NCBI RefSeq assembly: GCF_001583435.1
Contig: NZ_CP013251.1
Location: 1,158,501 to 1,222,500, forward strand
From: Endozoicomonas montiporae CL-33
Lineage (GTDB): Bacteria > Pseudomonadota > Gammaproteobacteria > Pseudomonadales > Endozoicomonadaceae
DNA length: 64,000 bases
Direction of reading: 5' to 3'
A program made the translations under genes and the position numbers. Of the stretch, positions 9,657 to 20,091 are shown piece by piece; positions within the stretch are counted from its first letter, which is position 1, and every line of letters starts with the position of its first letter. The notes below the pieces were generated by a model. That model was given only the letters and a program-made list of their open reading frames with translations, was not told the DNA's origin and ran no database searches.

Positions 9657-10235
9657 ATGTTTCAGCACTTAACAATTAATAAAATCGGCTTTCTGGCCCT
9701 TTTGCTGGGTCTTGTACTTTCTTCCGGTGCTCAGGCTACCACAACCCGTCAAATGGGGAGCTGGCTGTCGAACAACATGATGTGGATTGCCTCAGCCCAC
9801 ACTCTGTTTAATGAATACGATGCCGAAGAAGACTGGGCATGGGCGAACGGCCTGACCCAGCTTCATGCCGGTGCAGCAGTGAGTCGTGGCTTTGTTATTA
9901 CCCGTCTAAAACGCAATATCGATAAGACAAGACCTGATGGTGGTGGCCAGTCTTTTCCATCCGGTCATGCGGCAAGATCCTATTACCCTGCGTGGTATAT
10001 CTACCACCGATATGGTTTCAAGCAGGCTGCACCTTATTTGTTGGCTGCAACCTATTCCGGCTATACAAGGGTTGATGCAAAGCGTCACTACTGGTCGGAT
10101 ATTGCAGCCAGTGCTGCTATCACGTATGCCATCAGCCATTATATGACGTCATCGGCTGACGATCCGGCACAGCCAAAGTTTGGTGTTGGATTTGGTGGTG
10201 ATGGCGTCTGGTTTAATTATGACTGGCGCTGGTAG
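9657..10235 (+). CDS. Exported PAP2-family phosphatase, copy 1
   Basis: The 192-residue protein has an N-terminal signal (FLALLLGLVLSSGAQA, cleavage about residue 28). It carries the three PAP2 signatures: KRNIDKTRP (about 83-91), FPSGHAAR (about 98-105) and TRVDAKRHYWSD (about 138-149), with the histidines that form and resolve the phosphoenzyme. The first Ser-Arg of motif 3 is Thr-Arg. It ends with an aromatic pattern (WFNYDWRW). It probably removes phosphate from lipid or polyprenyl phosphates in the periplasm. A close paralogue follows 305 bases later. No clear ribosome site. Confidence 0.8.
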   Translation: MFQHLTINKIGFLALLLGLVLSSGAQATTTRQMGSWLSNNMMWIASAHTLFNEYDAEEDWAWANGLTQLHAGAAVSRGFVITRLKRNIDKTRPDGGGQSFPSGHAARSYYPAWYIYHRYGFKQAAPYLLAATYSGYTRVDAKRHYWSDIAASAAITYAISHYMTSSADDPAQPKFGVGFGGDGVWFNYDWRW

Positions 10236-10539
10236 ATATCAGTCTTTGGACGTTTAAAAGGTGTTTCAGGCATAAGTAACTGACCACACGAAATCATATA
10301 TTTCTGACTCTATGATGGACCCCATAAACTGGTCACATAGCTTGCTATGCTCCCGCCGTTGCGCCTTGCATAGCACTTGATCAATTAGCCAGCAATATTC
10401 GATTCCGAATGATCAGCTACTTACAGCATAATAGACAAAACATAATAGATTGTGTCTGAAACAGTAAATGTAAAGTCGCTGTCTTGGTGTTCTTTTTTTT
10501 AATTTATCCTTCTATGATGAAATATTCATGGAGGATATT
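10236..10539. other. Gene-free spacer between the two PAP2 genes
   Basis: AT-rich sequence with stop codons in all frames. I see no RNA gene, repeat or convincing terminator; GAGGAT close to position 10535 is the ribosome site of the next gene. Confidence 0.5.
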
Positions 10540-11127
10540 ATGAAAATAATAATCAGCAGCTTCCGACAATCGCCCCTGTTCTCTCTCCTTTTCTTTCTTT
10601 ACCAGCCCGTTGTTATTGCCTCGGAAAGTGCCACGGAAAAACGTGGTGACTGGATGTCGTACAGTCTGTTATGGGCAGCTACGGTGCATACACTGTATAA
10701 CGAATACGACTGGGATGATGAAGAGATGGGATGGGCAAACGGACTGGTACAATTACATGCGGGTTCTCTGCTAACCAAGTCTTTTATTGTGACAACAATG
10801 AAAGAAAATATAAAAGCCACCCGGCCAGATGGAGATGATAAATCTTTCCCATCCGCTCATGCGGCCAGAGCCTTCTATCCCGCCTGGTATATTCATAAGC
10901 GCTATGGTTTCTTGCAGTCGGTGCCTTATCTCGCAGTGGCTACTTACGTTGGTTACACCAGAGTGCATAGTAAACGACACTACTGGGGAGATATTGCGGC
11001 CAGTGCCGGTTTGACCTATGTGTTGAATCACTACCTGACTTCTTCGGTAGACGAACCAAACCAGCCGCAGATTGGCGTAGGGTTTGATAAAGGCGATGTC
11101 TGGTTTAATGTCAGCTTCAAATGGTAA
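10540..11127 (+). CDS. Exported PAP2-family phosphatase, copy 2
   Basis: A diverged tandem copy of the preceding phosphatase, 195 residues, with signal peptide (SPLFSLLFFLYQPVVIA). Motifs: KENIKATRP, FPSAHAAR and TRVHSKRHYWGD; motif 2 has Ala where copy 1 has the usual Gly (PSAH versus PSGH). The catalytic histidines are kept. I chose the ATG at 10540, with GGAGG six bases upstream, over an ATG at 10528. The C-terminal WFNVSFKW again ends aromatic. The changed motif 2 may tune specificity. Confidence 0.78.
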   Translation: MKIIISSFRQSPLFSLLFFLYQPVVIASESATEKRGDWMSYSLLWAATVHTLYNEYDWDDEEMGWANGLVQLHAGSLLTKSFIVTTMKENIKATRPDGDDKSFPSAHAARAFYPAWYIHKRYGFLQSVPYLAVATYVGYTRVHSKRHYWGDIAASAGLTYVLNHYLTSSVDEPNQPQIGVGFDKGDVWFNVSFKW

Positions 11128-11131
11128 CGAT

Positions 11132-12469
11132 TTACGTTTTCTGGAAAGCGTAAACAGAGCCTAGCCCAAGCATTTGTGTCAGCTGATCCAGAGCTTCTCT
11201 TGATTCTGTCAGAAGCGCCGGGTCAGCAAGGTCACAGTCTTTTAACTGATCCCGATAGTGTTTATTAATCCAGTGCGTTAATTGTGAGTAGCGTTCATCA
11301 GTCATAAGGCAGTTTTGATTGACCGCTTGCAGTTCCTGTTTGTTTAATACAACCCGCAATCTCAGACAGGCGGGACCGCCACCATTGTTCATGCTTTGGC
11401 GAAGATCAAAAGCCACAGTCTGTTCAATCGGATTATCTGCACTGATAAGGTCATTGAGATAGCTGGCAACAACCGAATTATTCTCACACTCTGACGGGAC
11501 TATCATCAGCATTTTTCCATCGTTACGACAGATTAGCTGACTGTTAAAGAGGTAGGTTTGCACCGCCGTTTTCACAGAGATTCTGTTTTCGGGTACTTCA
11601 AGAATCTGCAATTGACCGGCAGTAGCATGTTGCAACTCTTCATAAACATTTGCCTGATTCAAGAATGCTTTTTCATGGCAGAGCAGAAGCTGCTGATTAC
11701 CCACTGCAATCACATCATTGTGAAATACGCCGCTGTCGATCACATCCGGATTTTGCTGGGCATAAACGACAGATTTCTCGTTTAGCCGGTGCTGCCTTGC
11801 AATTGCTTTGGATGCTTCAATGGTTTGTCTTGCCGGAAAACGTTTTGGAGCTGGGCGAGAGGCGTCGAAACCATAGCGACCAAAAACAAAAAACGAAACG
11901 CCGGACTGATGGTATTCGCTGCAGAATCGCGTGTGGTTGGCAGCACCTTCGTCGCCCAGTACGCCGACGGCAGGGAGGGCTGGATGATGCTGGAAATAAC
12001 GTTCATCCCTGAAGATGGCTTTCAGGATACGAGCTGTCGTATCTGGCTCAATGGAACGATGGAATTTACTGACCAGATTGGCTGGCGTGAAATGGACTTT
12101 ACCGTTCTGAGTGTCAAAACCGGACGACACAGTTGCCGCGTTCGCTGTCCACATACCTGAAGCCGAACAGCAGGACGACAGTAATTCAGGCGCTTCGCTG
12201 GCAGCTGTTTTAAGTATTCTGGCATCCGTGCCAGAGAAGCCTAAACGACGCAACGTATCGATATCCGGTCGTAGCTGGGGAGGGATGATGCCCTGAACAA
12301 AACCCATGTCGTATAGGGATTTCATTTTTGCAAGTCCCTGCAGCGCCGCCTGTCTGGGGTTGGACGTCTGGTTTTTATGCTGTGTCGAGGCAATATTACC
12401 CGCCGACAACCCGGCATAATTATGTGTTGGTCCTACCAGTCCGTCGAAATTGGCTTCTGTTGATTTCAT
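11132..12469 (-). CDS. astB: N-succinylarginine dihydrolase
   Basis: The 445-residue enzyme of step 2 of the arginine succinyltransferase pathway, cleaving N2-succinylarginine to succinylornithine, CO2 and ammonia. The N-terminus [20 protein letters not shown] is the family signature, and the [13 protein letters not shown] segment (about 360-372) is the conserved late motif with the catalytic cysteine. Length matches E. coli AstB (447). Last gene of the operon, two bases after astD. Overlapping plus-strand frames here are shadows. Confidence 0.96.
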   Translation of the reverse strand: MKSTEANFDGLVGPTHNYAGLSAGNIASTQHKNQTSNPRQAALQGLAKMKSLYDMGFVQGIIPPQLRPDIDTLRRLGFSGTDARILKTAASEAPELLSSCCSASGMWTANAATVSSGFDTQNGKVHFTPANLVSKFHRSIEPDTTARILKAIFRDERYFQHHPALPAVGVLGDEGAANHTRFCSEYHQSGVSFFVFGRYGFDASRPAPKRFPARQTIEASKAIARQHRLNEKSVVYAQQNPDVIDSGVFHNDVIAVGNQQLLLCHEKAFLNQANVYEELQHATAGQLQILEVPENRISVKTAVQTYLFNSQLICRNDGKMLMIVPSECENNSVVASYLNDLISADNPIEQTVAFDLRQSMNNGGGPACLRLRVVLNKQELQAVNQNCLMTDERYSQLTHWINKHYRDQLKDCDLADPALLTESREALDQLTQMLGLGSVYAFQKT

Positions 12470-12471
12470 TT

Positions 12472-13935
12472 TTATTCCAGTGTTAACCCGGGAGCCAGTT
12501 TTTCGGGAACGATCAACGAATCTGCTTCAACACTGGCAACAGGGTAAGCGCAGTAATCGGCAGCAAAGTAAGCACTGGGGCGATGATTACCGCTGTCACC
12601 CACGCCACCAAACGGAGCAGTGCCTGCTGCACCCGTAATGGGGCGATTCCAGTTGACGATACCGGCTCTGATCTGGCTGAAAAACAATTCATAATCTTCC
12701 CGGCGATCGCTGAATAAACCGGCAGACAGGCCATAACGGGTATCATTGGCTTTTACAATGGCATCCTTTAAATACTGATAGCGAATAACTTGCAACAGCG
12801 GGCCAAAATACTCTTCATCCGGCAAGGCAGGAACGGCTGTGACATCAATAATTCCCGGGCTGACTAAACCGGTTCCCGGCTTTAGTTGTCTGGCTTCCAA
12901 CAGAGTATGACCACCAAGGGACTGAAGGTGTTCTTGTGCCTGCACAATGGCTTCTGCGGTGGCTTCCGAGATGACAGCTCCCATAAACGGCTGTGGATCG
13001 CTGTTCCAGTCTCCGGCTTTGAGGTTGGCGGCGGTGTTGATCAGCTTTTGCATAAACTGATCGCCCCATTCGCCAGTAGGAACAAACAGGCGTCTGGCGC
13101 AGGTGCAGCGTTGCCCTGTGGTGATGAAAGCTGAATGGATGGTGTCGTGTACTGCGGCGGCTGTATCTGCCACTTCGCAGACAATTAATGGATTGTTGCC
13201 ACCCATTTCAAGAGCCAGAATCTTCCCGGTTTGACCGCCAAACTGCTGGTGAATCAGTTTGCCGGTGCGGGAGCTGCCGGTGAAAAACAAGCCATCGAGT
13301 TTAGGGTGGTTGGCAAGATAAATACCGGTTTCCCTTTCACCCTGTATCAGGTTAATAACACCTTTTGGCAATCCGGCCTTTTCCCAGAACTTGACGGCCA
13401 GCTCTCCGGTGGCGGGTGTTAACTCACTGGGTTTAAAGACGACGGTGTTACCCGCAAGCAATGCGGGCACTATGTGACCATTAGGCAGATGTCCGGGGAA
13501 ATTGTAAGGGCCGAATACGGCAACCACACCGTGGGGTTTATGACGAATAAACGTTTTTGCCCCCGCCAGACTGTTTTCTGTGGTGTCGGTTCGTTCGCTA
13601 TAGGCTTTGATGGATATTTCTATTTTGCCTTTCATGGCTGCGGCTTCGGTGCGGCTTTCCCACAAAGGCTTGCCGGTCTCCCGGGCAATGGTTTCAGCAA
13701 TGAGTTCGGCGTTGTCTTCAAGCTGAGTGGCAAATTTTCTGATAATGTCAATGCGCTGCTCCAGTGGCATTATCATCCAGCTGCTACCGGCTAACCGCGC
13801 TGCATGAATGGCCTCATTGACTTGCTGCTCACCGCTGTTACAGCCAGACCATACGACCTCATTGGTGGATGGGTTGGTCGATTGAAACTCGGAACCGGTG
13901 CCTTTCTGCCATTGACCATTAATAAAATCAGTCAT
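12472..13935 (-). CDS. astD: Succinylglutamate-semialdehyde dehydrogenase
   Basis: The 487-residue NAD-dependent aldehyde dehydrogenase of step 4, oxidising N-succinylglutamate semialdehyde. It carries the cofactor loop [16 protein letters not shown] (about 217-232), the catalytic Glu in [10 protein letters not shown] (about 243) and the nucleophile Cys in [11 protein letters not shown] (about 277). N-terminal [20 protein letters not shown] matches the family. It lies between astA (13 bases) and astB (2 bases), so is operonic. Confidence 0.96.
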   Translation of the reverse strand: MTDFINGQWQKGTGSEFQSTNPSTNEVVWSGCNSGEQQVNEAIHAARLAGSSWMIMPLEQRIDIIRKFATQLEDNAELIAETIARETGKPLWESRTEAAAMKGKIEISIKAYSERTDTTENSLAGAKTFIRHKPHGVVAVFGPYNFPGHLPNGHIVPALLAGNTVVFKPSELTPATGELAVKFWEKAGLPKGVINLIQGERETGIYLANHPKLDGLFFTGSSRTGKLIHQQFGGQTGKILALEMGGNNPLIVCEVADTAAAVHDTIHSAFITTGQRCTCARRLFVPTGEWGDQFMQKLINTAANLKAGDWNSDPQPFMGAVISEATAEAIVQAQEHLQSLGGHTLLEARQLKPGTGLVSPGIIDVTAVPALPDEEYFGPLLQVIRYQYLKDAIVKANDTRYGLSAGLFSDRREDYELFFSQIRAGIVNWNRPITGAAGTAPFGGVGDSGNHRPSAYFAADYCAYPVASVEADSLIVPEKLAPGLTLE

Positions 13936-13948
13936 TGCCTGTCTCCTG

Positions 13949-14977
13949 TTATGGACGTCTGCCGGTTAAGGGAACAACACGTAAGGTGTCGTTGGGTTGC
14001 AGCTGCAGGGCATTAGCCTGTTCCCGGGTGATATTGACGAACTCAAAGCCTTCAAAAGAGACCTGGCCCAGTATGCAGCGAAACTGGCGGAAGCCTGTGC
14101 TGGCCAGTAGCCACTGGGTTTCATCAGTGGTCGTGGATTCGTGAATCTGTACTTTATATTCCCTTGAATCCCTGACCGTTCGGATGTCTTTGACTCTGGC
14201 CTCCAGCAAGGGGCCGGCATCAAAAATGTCAATATAATGGGTGTAGTGAAAACCTTCACTTTCCAGTAGTTTGCGGGCGGGCAATGTGTCGTTGTGAGTT
14301 TCGCCGATGACGGCCTGAGCACTATCAGGCAACATGTTGGTATAGATAGGGTGCCTGGGCATCAGCTCGGCGATAAAGGTTTTTCCCTTGGCAATTTGCT
14401 GGTCGGCAGTCACAAAATCCACATTAAAAAAGTGCCTGCCGATGGCTTCCCAGAAAGGGGATTCTCCATTGTCATCGCAGTAGCCCCGCATTTCTGCAAT
14501 CACATTTTCATGAAAGTGCGAGGGATGATTGGCCATGAACATCATTCGGGCTTTTGACAACAGTCGTCCATTATTGGAATAGCGGTATTCCGGCAGTAAA
14601 AACAAGGTACACAGCTCTGAATAATCAGTGTGGTCACTGCACAGTGTCATGGTGGTCAGGCGGTTATAGACATTGAGCTCTCTGGAAGTGTGTACCTGTG
14701 TATTGACTTTGAAGTTATACCACGGGTCTGTCTGGCCAATAGCGGACTCGATGCCGGACACACCGGCAATATTGCCGGTTTTCGCATCTTCCAGTACAAA
14801 CAGGTACAGAAGATCGTCAAGCGTTGTGGAACCTGAAAACGATTCCAGCGCCCAGTCAAGCTTGTGTCGAACCATGTCCGGCTTTGGCTGCAGGGAAGAA
14901 AACCCGACACCGGTGTGTTGGGCAATATGCCAGAGCGCGTCATAGTCACTGCTTTCTATCGGGCGAAAGATCATCAT
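13949..14977 (-). CDS. astA: Arginine N-succinyltransferase
   Basis: Catalyses succinyl-CoA plus arginine, the first step of the pathway, and is a GNAT-fold enzyme. [20 protein letters not shown] begins the family N-terminus; [20 protein letters not shown] (about 138-157) is the acyl-CoA binding region. I chose the ATG at 14977, six bases after AAAGG, which gives 342 residues like known AstA; a longer frame reaching 15097 overlaps the upstream gene. Only one subunit-type gene is present, not the AruF/AruG pair of Pseudomonas. Confidence 0.93.
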   Translation of the reverse strand: MMIFRPIESSDYDALWHIAQHTGVGFSSLQPKPDMVRHKLDWALESFSGSTTLDDLLYLFVLEDAKTGNIAGVSGIESAIGQTDPWYNFKVNTQVHTSRELNVYNRLTTMTLCSDHTDYSELCTLFLLPEYRYSNNGRLLSKARMMFMANHPSHFHENVIAEMRGYCDDNGESPFWEAIGRHFFNVDFVTADQQIAKGKTFIAELMPRHPIYTNMLPDSAQAVIGETHNDTLPARKLLESEGFHYTHYIDIFDAGPLLEARVKDIRTVRDSREYKVQIHESTTTDETQWLLASTGFRQFRCILGQVSFEGFEFVNITREQANALQLQPNDTLRVVPLTGRRP

Positions 14978-14996
14978 AGGCAACCTTTGCGTCTCA

Positions 14997-15806
14997 TTAT
15001 TCGGCTTTGGTGTTGGTGCTGGTAAATATCTTATCGGCGGAAGCGGCAACAAATCCCTGATACAGGTTGCCATCGCCAGCAGGGTAGCGTTTGGCAAACT
15101 CGTAAAAGCAACCAGGTATCTCCCTCACGCCATCGGTGAAGTCAACGGTGACTTTTTTAGCCATAGTGGAAGACTGTTCCAGCAGAACATCCGGTGAGCC
15201 TTTTACCAGTCCACCAGTGTCGTTAAGCACATAACCATGCTTCTGCAACAGGCTGTTCAGGGCCGTAATATTATCGGGTTCGGATAAATGGTTAATGGAG
15301 ACGGTAAAGTGATTGGCGCGATAGCCAAACGCGGCCACCCAGGCGGCGTATTCACTTTCAGCCAGCAGTTCGTCGTAGGTGTTTGTGTCCAGTTGCCAGG
15401 GGCGACCTGAGTAGCAAAACAACGGAGACTGAGTGGCTTCCGGTGGAATCTGGTCGATCAGTGATGATATCTGTTTTTGTGCCTGTTCAGACAGTTCTTC
15501 AACCAGCAGTTCACTGATGAAGACTTTGGGCAGTTTGGGGTCAGGGTGTTGAAAGTGTTTGGCAAACAATTTTCGGGCTGGAAACTCATAGTCACCGCCT
15601 TCAACATAGCCATAGTCGATGAAAGCGCTGGCGATAACCCCCAGATTAACCCGGGGCAGGTTGTAGGTTCTAAGGGCGATATGGTCATTAACGACCACGC
15701 CGTTATTGCTGGCGGCAAACAGGTCGTGAATGCTGCGAGCGTCTGGAGCCAGCTCCAGATAATCTTCCCACATGGCCTGCAGCAGAGTATGGATTGTGTT
15801 GTCCAT
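14997..15806 (-). CDS. DUF1338 protein (2-oxoadipate dioxygenase/decarboxylase-like)
   Basis: A 269-residue protein with the DUF1338 pattern: LFAASNNGVVVNDHIALRTY (putative metal His about 39), FPARKLFAKHF, FGYRANHFTVSINHL (His about 164) and a later GCFYEFAKRYP with Glu. The family is a VOC-type Fe(II) fold; its characterised member HglS/YdcJ converts 2-oxoadipate to 2-hydroxyglutarate in lysine breakdown. Start chosen at 15806, where AGGAGG lies six bases upstream. It sits inside the arginine operon 19 bases before astA, suggesting a linked role in amino-acid catabolism, but its substrate is not shown. Confidence 0.85.
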   Translation of the reverse strand: MDNTIHTLLQAMWEDYLELAPDARSIHDLFAASNNGVVVNDHIALRTYNLPRVNLGVIASAFIDYGYVEGGDYEFPARKLFAKHFQHPDPKLPKVFISELLVEELSEQAQKQISSLIDQIPPEATQSPLFCYSGRPWQLDTNTYDELLAESEYAAWVAAFGYRANHFTVSINHLSEPDNITALNSLLQKHGYVLNDTGGLVKGSPDVLLEQSSTMAKKVTVDFTDGVREIPGCFYEFAKRYPAGDGNLYQGFVAASADKIFTSTNTKAE

Positions 15807-15918
15807 GACAAGCCTCCTGTTCTTGGAAATAATAAAGCTCTGTTTATTTTGATCAAGCAATGCAAGGGTAGCAGTAAGTCAGCTGTCGTTTTTAACAAAT
15901 GACGTTATGGTTGAGTAC

Positions 15919-17163
15919 TTATCTTAGCCACTCGTTGCCTTTGCCCTGTGCTTCGTTTTTTGCCAGTGTCATCAGAAGGGCTGCACTGAGCTTGGTTCTG
16001 GGTACAAGGCTACTGATTTTCATGTATTCCTGATCGCTGTGAATATGACCGCCCTGTACTCCCAAGGTATCAATATTCGGTACACCATAGGAAGCCAGAT
16101 TGTTGCCGTCACAGCAGCCTCCTGTGGCCTTAACATCAATGGGCATTCCCAATGCAGCACCGCATTCCTTGGCGAGTTGGAAGAATGCCTGATTGGCTGG
16201 AGACAGTACTTTGGGCTTACGGCCAAAGCCGCCATGCAATTCCAGTTTGATGCCGTCGCGGCAGCTGATTTCGTTCACCAGCATCTGCAATTGATTCAGG
16301 CACCACTGTTCGTCTTCCGGTTTTTCGATGCGAATATTAAAACGGCAAATACAGCGGTCAGGAACAATATTGGTAGGCCCTCCACCGTGCACAAAGCCCG
16401 GGTTGAAGGTAACGTTTTCACGCTGAACATTCAGGTCATCCATCGCTGAAACGAAGTCGCTGAGTGCTCGTATGGCATTGCGTCCCAGATGATGTTCTCG
16501 TCCCGCATGGGTGGCTTTGCCATAGCAGACGGCCGTAAAATTACCGCTGCCTTTTCGGGCACCCGCCAGTGAACCATCAGGAAAACTGGGTTCATACAGC
16601 ATGCCTAAATGGGCCGTTTTTGCCGCATCTTCAAACAGATGGGCTGAGCTGAGTGAGCCAATCTCTTCATCCGGGTTAAAGATAACCTGCCAGCCGATAT
16701 GTTCAGCCCAGGGTGATTGCTCAAGCAGTTGCAAGGCATGCAACATAACGACCAGACCGCCTTTCAGATCGGTAACGCCGGGCCCGTTAATATGATCATC
16801 ATCAAGAAACTTGATGGTCTGGAATGGGTGATCTGCACCAAATACCGTATCCATATGGCCGCCCAGAACCACCTGTAAAGGAGCCTCTGGTCGCTTGGAT
16901 AGGGTGAGTGCGTCGCCTAATGGGCTGCGAATGATGTTGCCATCGGTGTTTATGGACTGAAAATCGGCCAGAGGAATAATGCTCTGTTCTGCTTCCAGTG
17001 GCTGCGTCATTTTTTGCAGCTCGGACAAAACCCGGTTCACACCTTTCGCATTCAGACTGCCCGAGTTGATTTCTGCGAGGCTGATGGTCTGTTGCAACAT
17101 GGCGTTTTGGCTGTTGTCCAGCTGACGGAGCAGAGGCAGAAAGGGGTCAATAATACCTGACAT
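15919..17163 (-). CDS. M20-family metallohydrolase, possible replacement of AstE
   Basis: About 414 residues with M20 zinc-peptidase motifs: LGGHMDTVFG (metal His and Asp about 98-100), GPGVTDLKGG (bridging Asp about 133) and FNPDEEIGS (general base and metal Glu about 167-168), plus the lid-domain GKATHAGREHHLGRNA. Relatives are glutamate carboxypeptidases and desuccinylases/deacetylases. In this arginine operon the usual step-5 gene astE (M14-type succinylglutamate desuccinylase) is absent, so this enzyme is the obvious candidate for removing succinate from succinylglutamate. A GTG nine bases earlier is an alternative start. Confidence 0.85.
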   Translation of the reverse strand: MSGIIDPFLPLLRQLDNSQNAMLQQTISLAEINSGSLNAKGVNRVLSELQKMTQPLEAEQSIIPLADFQSINTDGNIIRSPLGDALTLSKRPEAPLQVVLGGHMDTVFGADHPFQTIKFLDDDHINGPGVTDLKGGLVVMLHALQLLEQSPWAEHIGWQVIFNPDEEIGSLSSAHLFEDAAKTAHLGMLYEPSFPDGSLAGARKGSGNFTAVCYGKATHAGREHHLGRNAIRALSDFVSAMDDLNVQRENVTFNPGFVHGGGPTNIVPDRCICRFNIRIEKPEDEQWCLNQLQMLVNEISCRDGIKLELHGGFGRKPKVLSPANQAFFQLAKECGAALGMPIDVKATGGCCDGNNLASYGVPNIDTLGVQGGHIHSDQEYMKISSLVPRTKLSAALLMTLAKNEAQGKGNEWLR

Positions 17164-17224
17164 GGTACCCACTTTTTGTTGTTATAGACCCTATAAAGTA
17201 TACGACTATGCAGCAAATAAGCAG

Positions 17225-17265
17225 GCAAAAAAAGAAATAAAAATGCCGACAACATGGTCGGCATT
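17225..17265 (-). terminator. Rho-independent terminator downstream of astC
   Basis: On the minus strand AATGCCGAC / GTCGGCATT form a nine-base stem with a six-base loop, followed by TTTTATTTCTTTTTTT. It lies between astC and the M20 gene, so the genes after it depend on read-through or on their own promoter. Confidence 0.85.
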
Positions 17266-17322
17266 GTGTTTGGTAACAAGGTTCAGAAAAGAGTGTCTTA
17301 AAAAGTGGGTAAGAACAGTTGT

Positions 17323-18576
<1,254 letters not shown>

Positions 18577-18844
18577 TTAATAAGTCTTATTCACTGGGCA
18601 GTTTACATCATCACCGGTTGTATTTGGGGATAAGGCAGGGTTTTATTTTGTCTTGATGCATAGGAATTTCAAAGCACAGATAGGATGCTAACTGTCGTAT
18701 AGATTAGGTGAATTTATTGGTTAGTGACTTCTGGACATTTTTACCCATACTGCTAATTGGGAATAATGCAGGATAAAGATCAGGTTTTTCGTCTTTATAT
18801 AGTAATATTAACCGCCACTATTTACTCCAGACGCACCTCTCCTG

Positions 18845-20047
18845 TTATTGCAAAATAATCGGTCTGTTTAGAGCAAGCCTTTCGTGACACTGGCGCAGTT
18901 CTGCCATTGTTTTACCGGTTACGATACCAGTCATCACCATACGCGATTTGCACAGGATACATTCCAGCGGATCAACTCCGAAGCTGCTCTTCATCAGCGC
19001 CGGGAAACGGATTGGGATCGCCTTTCTTTCTGGTTGATCCAGAAGGTCATATACCTTTGGCAGCAGCTTTGACCGAACCCGGGTGGCAAGGAAGCCGTAG
19101 TAACGAATCATTCGGAAGCCTTTGTCCGGAATGTGCTGTACCAGCCGCTTGATGAAGTCCTCAACGCCACTGGTGAATCGCAAATACTGTTTGGTGGCGT
19201 GATTCAGATAGCTGAAAATCACCTCCTTGCCGTCGTAATGCTTCAGTCGGCTCATGGAGAGGGCGGGACGCTTCAAATAGCGACCCAGATATTTGATGTT
19301 GCGGTGGTGATTTTTACTGGGCTTGGCAAAGTGGACGATCCACGATTTCTTATAGTGAGTATCGAGCCAGCGGTTAAAGGTCGTTTTGCTGGCACCGGCT
19401 TTTTTAAGGGATTTCGGTAATTCCAGCTCACCCCGGATGAATGCCTGTCGAAGCAGGTTGATGACTTCGTACCGCCACATGGGCATCAATACCTGCTTGC
19501 TGAAGAAGATTTCCTTCCATGTATTTTTGTCATCGGTTAACCCGCCACAGGTGATGGACAGATGGACGTGAACATTGCACTTCAGGTCACGCCCAAATGT
19601 GTGCAGTGCCGTGAAAATGCCGGGTAAAACCCTTTTCTTTCCGGAGAGCTTCATCATAACTTTCGCAGCCAGTGCGCTGGGCTTTCCCAATAAATGACGG
19701 TTATAACGGAACAGCTCCCAAAGCTCCGAAGGCATGGTGAAGGTGATGTGTTGCCATTGGGTATCCGGAAGAATGGCTTTCTGTTGCTCTATCCACTGAT
19801 CCGTGAGCTTCTTGCCGCAGGTAGGGCAAAACCGGCTCTTGCAACTGAAGCAGATTTTCTTCTGGTGAGTGCATTTCGGGTTAATGCACTGGAACACCGC
19901 ATAGTCGCGAACGGTCAGTCCGCAACTGTGCATTTTGATGACGTTATCGACGATGGCGGGGCGCATTCGATGTTTGTATTTCTGGTAAAAACGCCACCAT
20001 GAAGCTTTTTTTTGGAACAGCTCCTTGAGGCGGGTTGGAAGTCTAAT
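18845..20047 (-). CDS. IS91-family (Y2/HUH) transposase, unit 1, only intact copy
   Basis: Rolling-circle transposase of the IS91/IS801 type. An N-terminal zinc-binding domain (CINPKCTHQKKICFSC, then CPTCGKK; four CxxC-type pairs) precedes a catalytic domain with the HUH-like motif NVHVHLSITCGG and, later, tyrosines around RMIRYYGFLATR. A second Cys pair, LECILCKSRM, is near the end. From the first ATG (19966) it has 373 residues, but the frame extends upstream with conserved-looking residues (RLPTRLKELFQKKASWWRFY) to an ATT at 20047 that has AAGGAG six bases before it; I take this as the start (400 aa). Here a Cys stands where the other copies have Trp before NVHVH. Confidence 0.85.
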   Translation of the reverse strand: MRLPTRLKELFQKKASWWRFYQKYKHRMRPAIVDNVIKMHSCGLTVRDYAVFQCINPKCTHQKKICFSCKSRFCPTCGKKLTDQWIEQQKAILPDTQWQHITFTMPSELWELFRYNRHLLGKPSALAAKVMMKLSGKKRVLPGIFTALHTFGRDLKCNVHVHLSITCGGLTDDKNTWKEIFFSKQVLMPMWRYEVINLLRQAFIRGELELPKSLKKAGASKTTFNRWLDTHYKKSWIVHFAKPSKNHHRNIKYLGRYLKRPALSMSRLKHYDGKEVIFSYLNHATKQYLRFTSGVEDFIKRLVQHIPDKGFRMIRYYGFLATRVRSKLLPKVYDLLDQPERKAIPIRFPALMKSSFGVDPLECILCKSRMVMTGIVTGKTMAELRQCHERLALNRPIILQ

Positions 20048-20091
20048 CGTTTTCTCCTTTCTGTATCACGACTGGCTGCAACCGATCGTCA

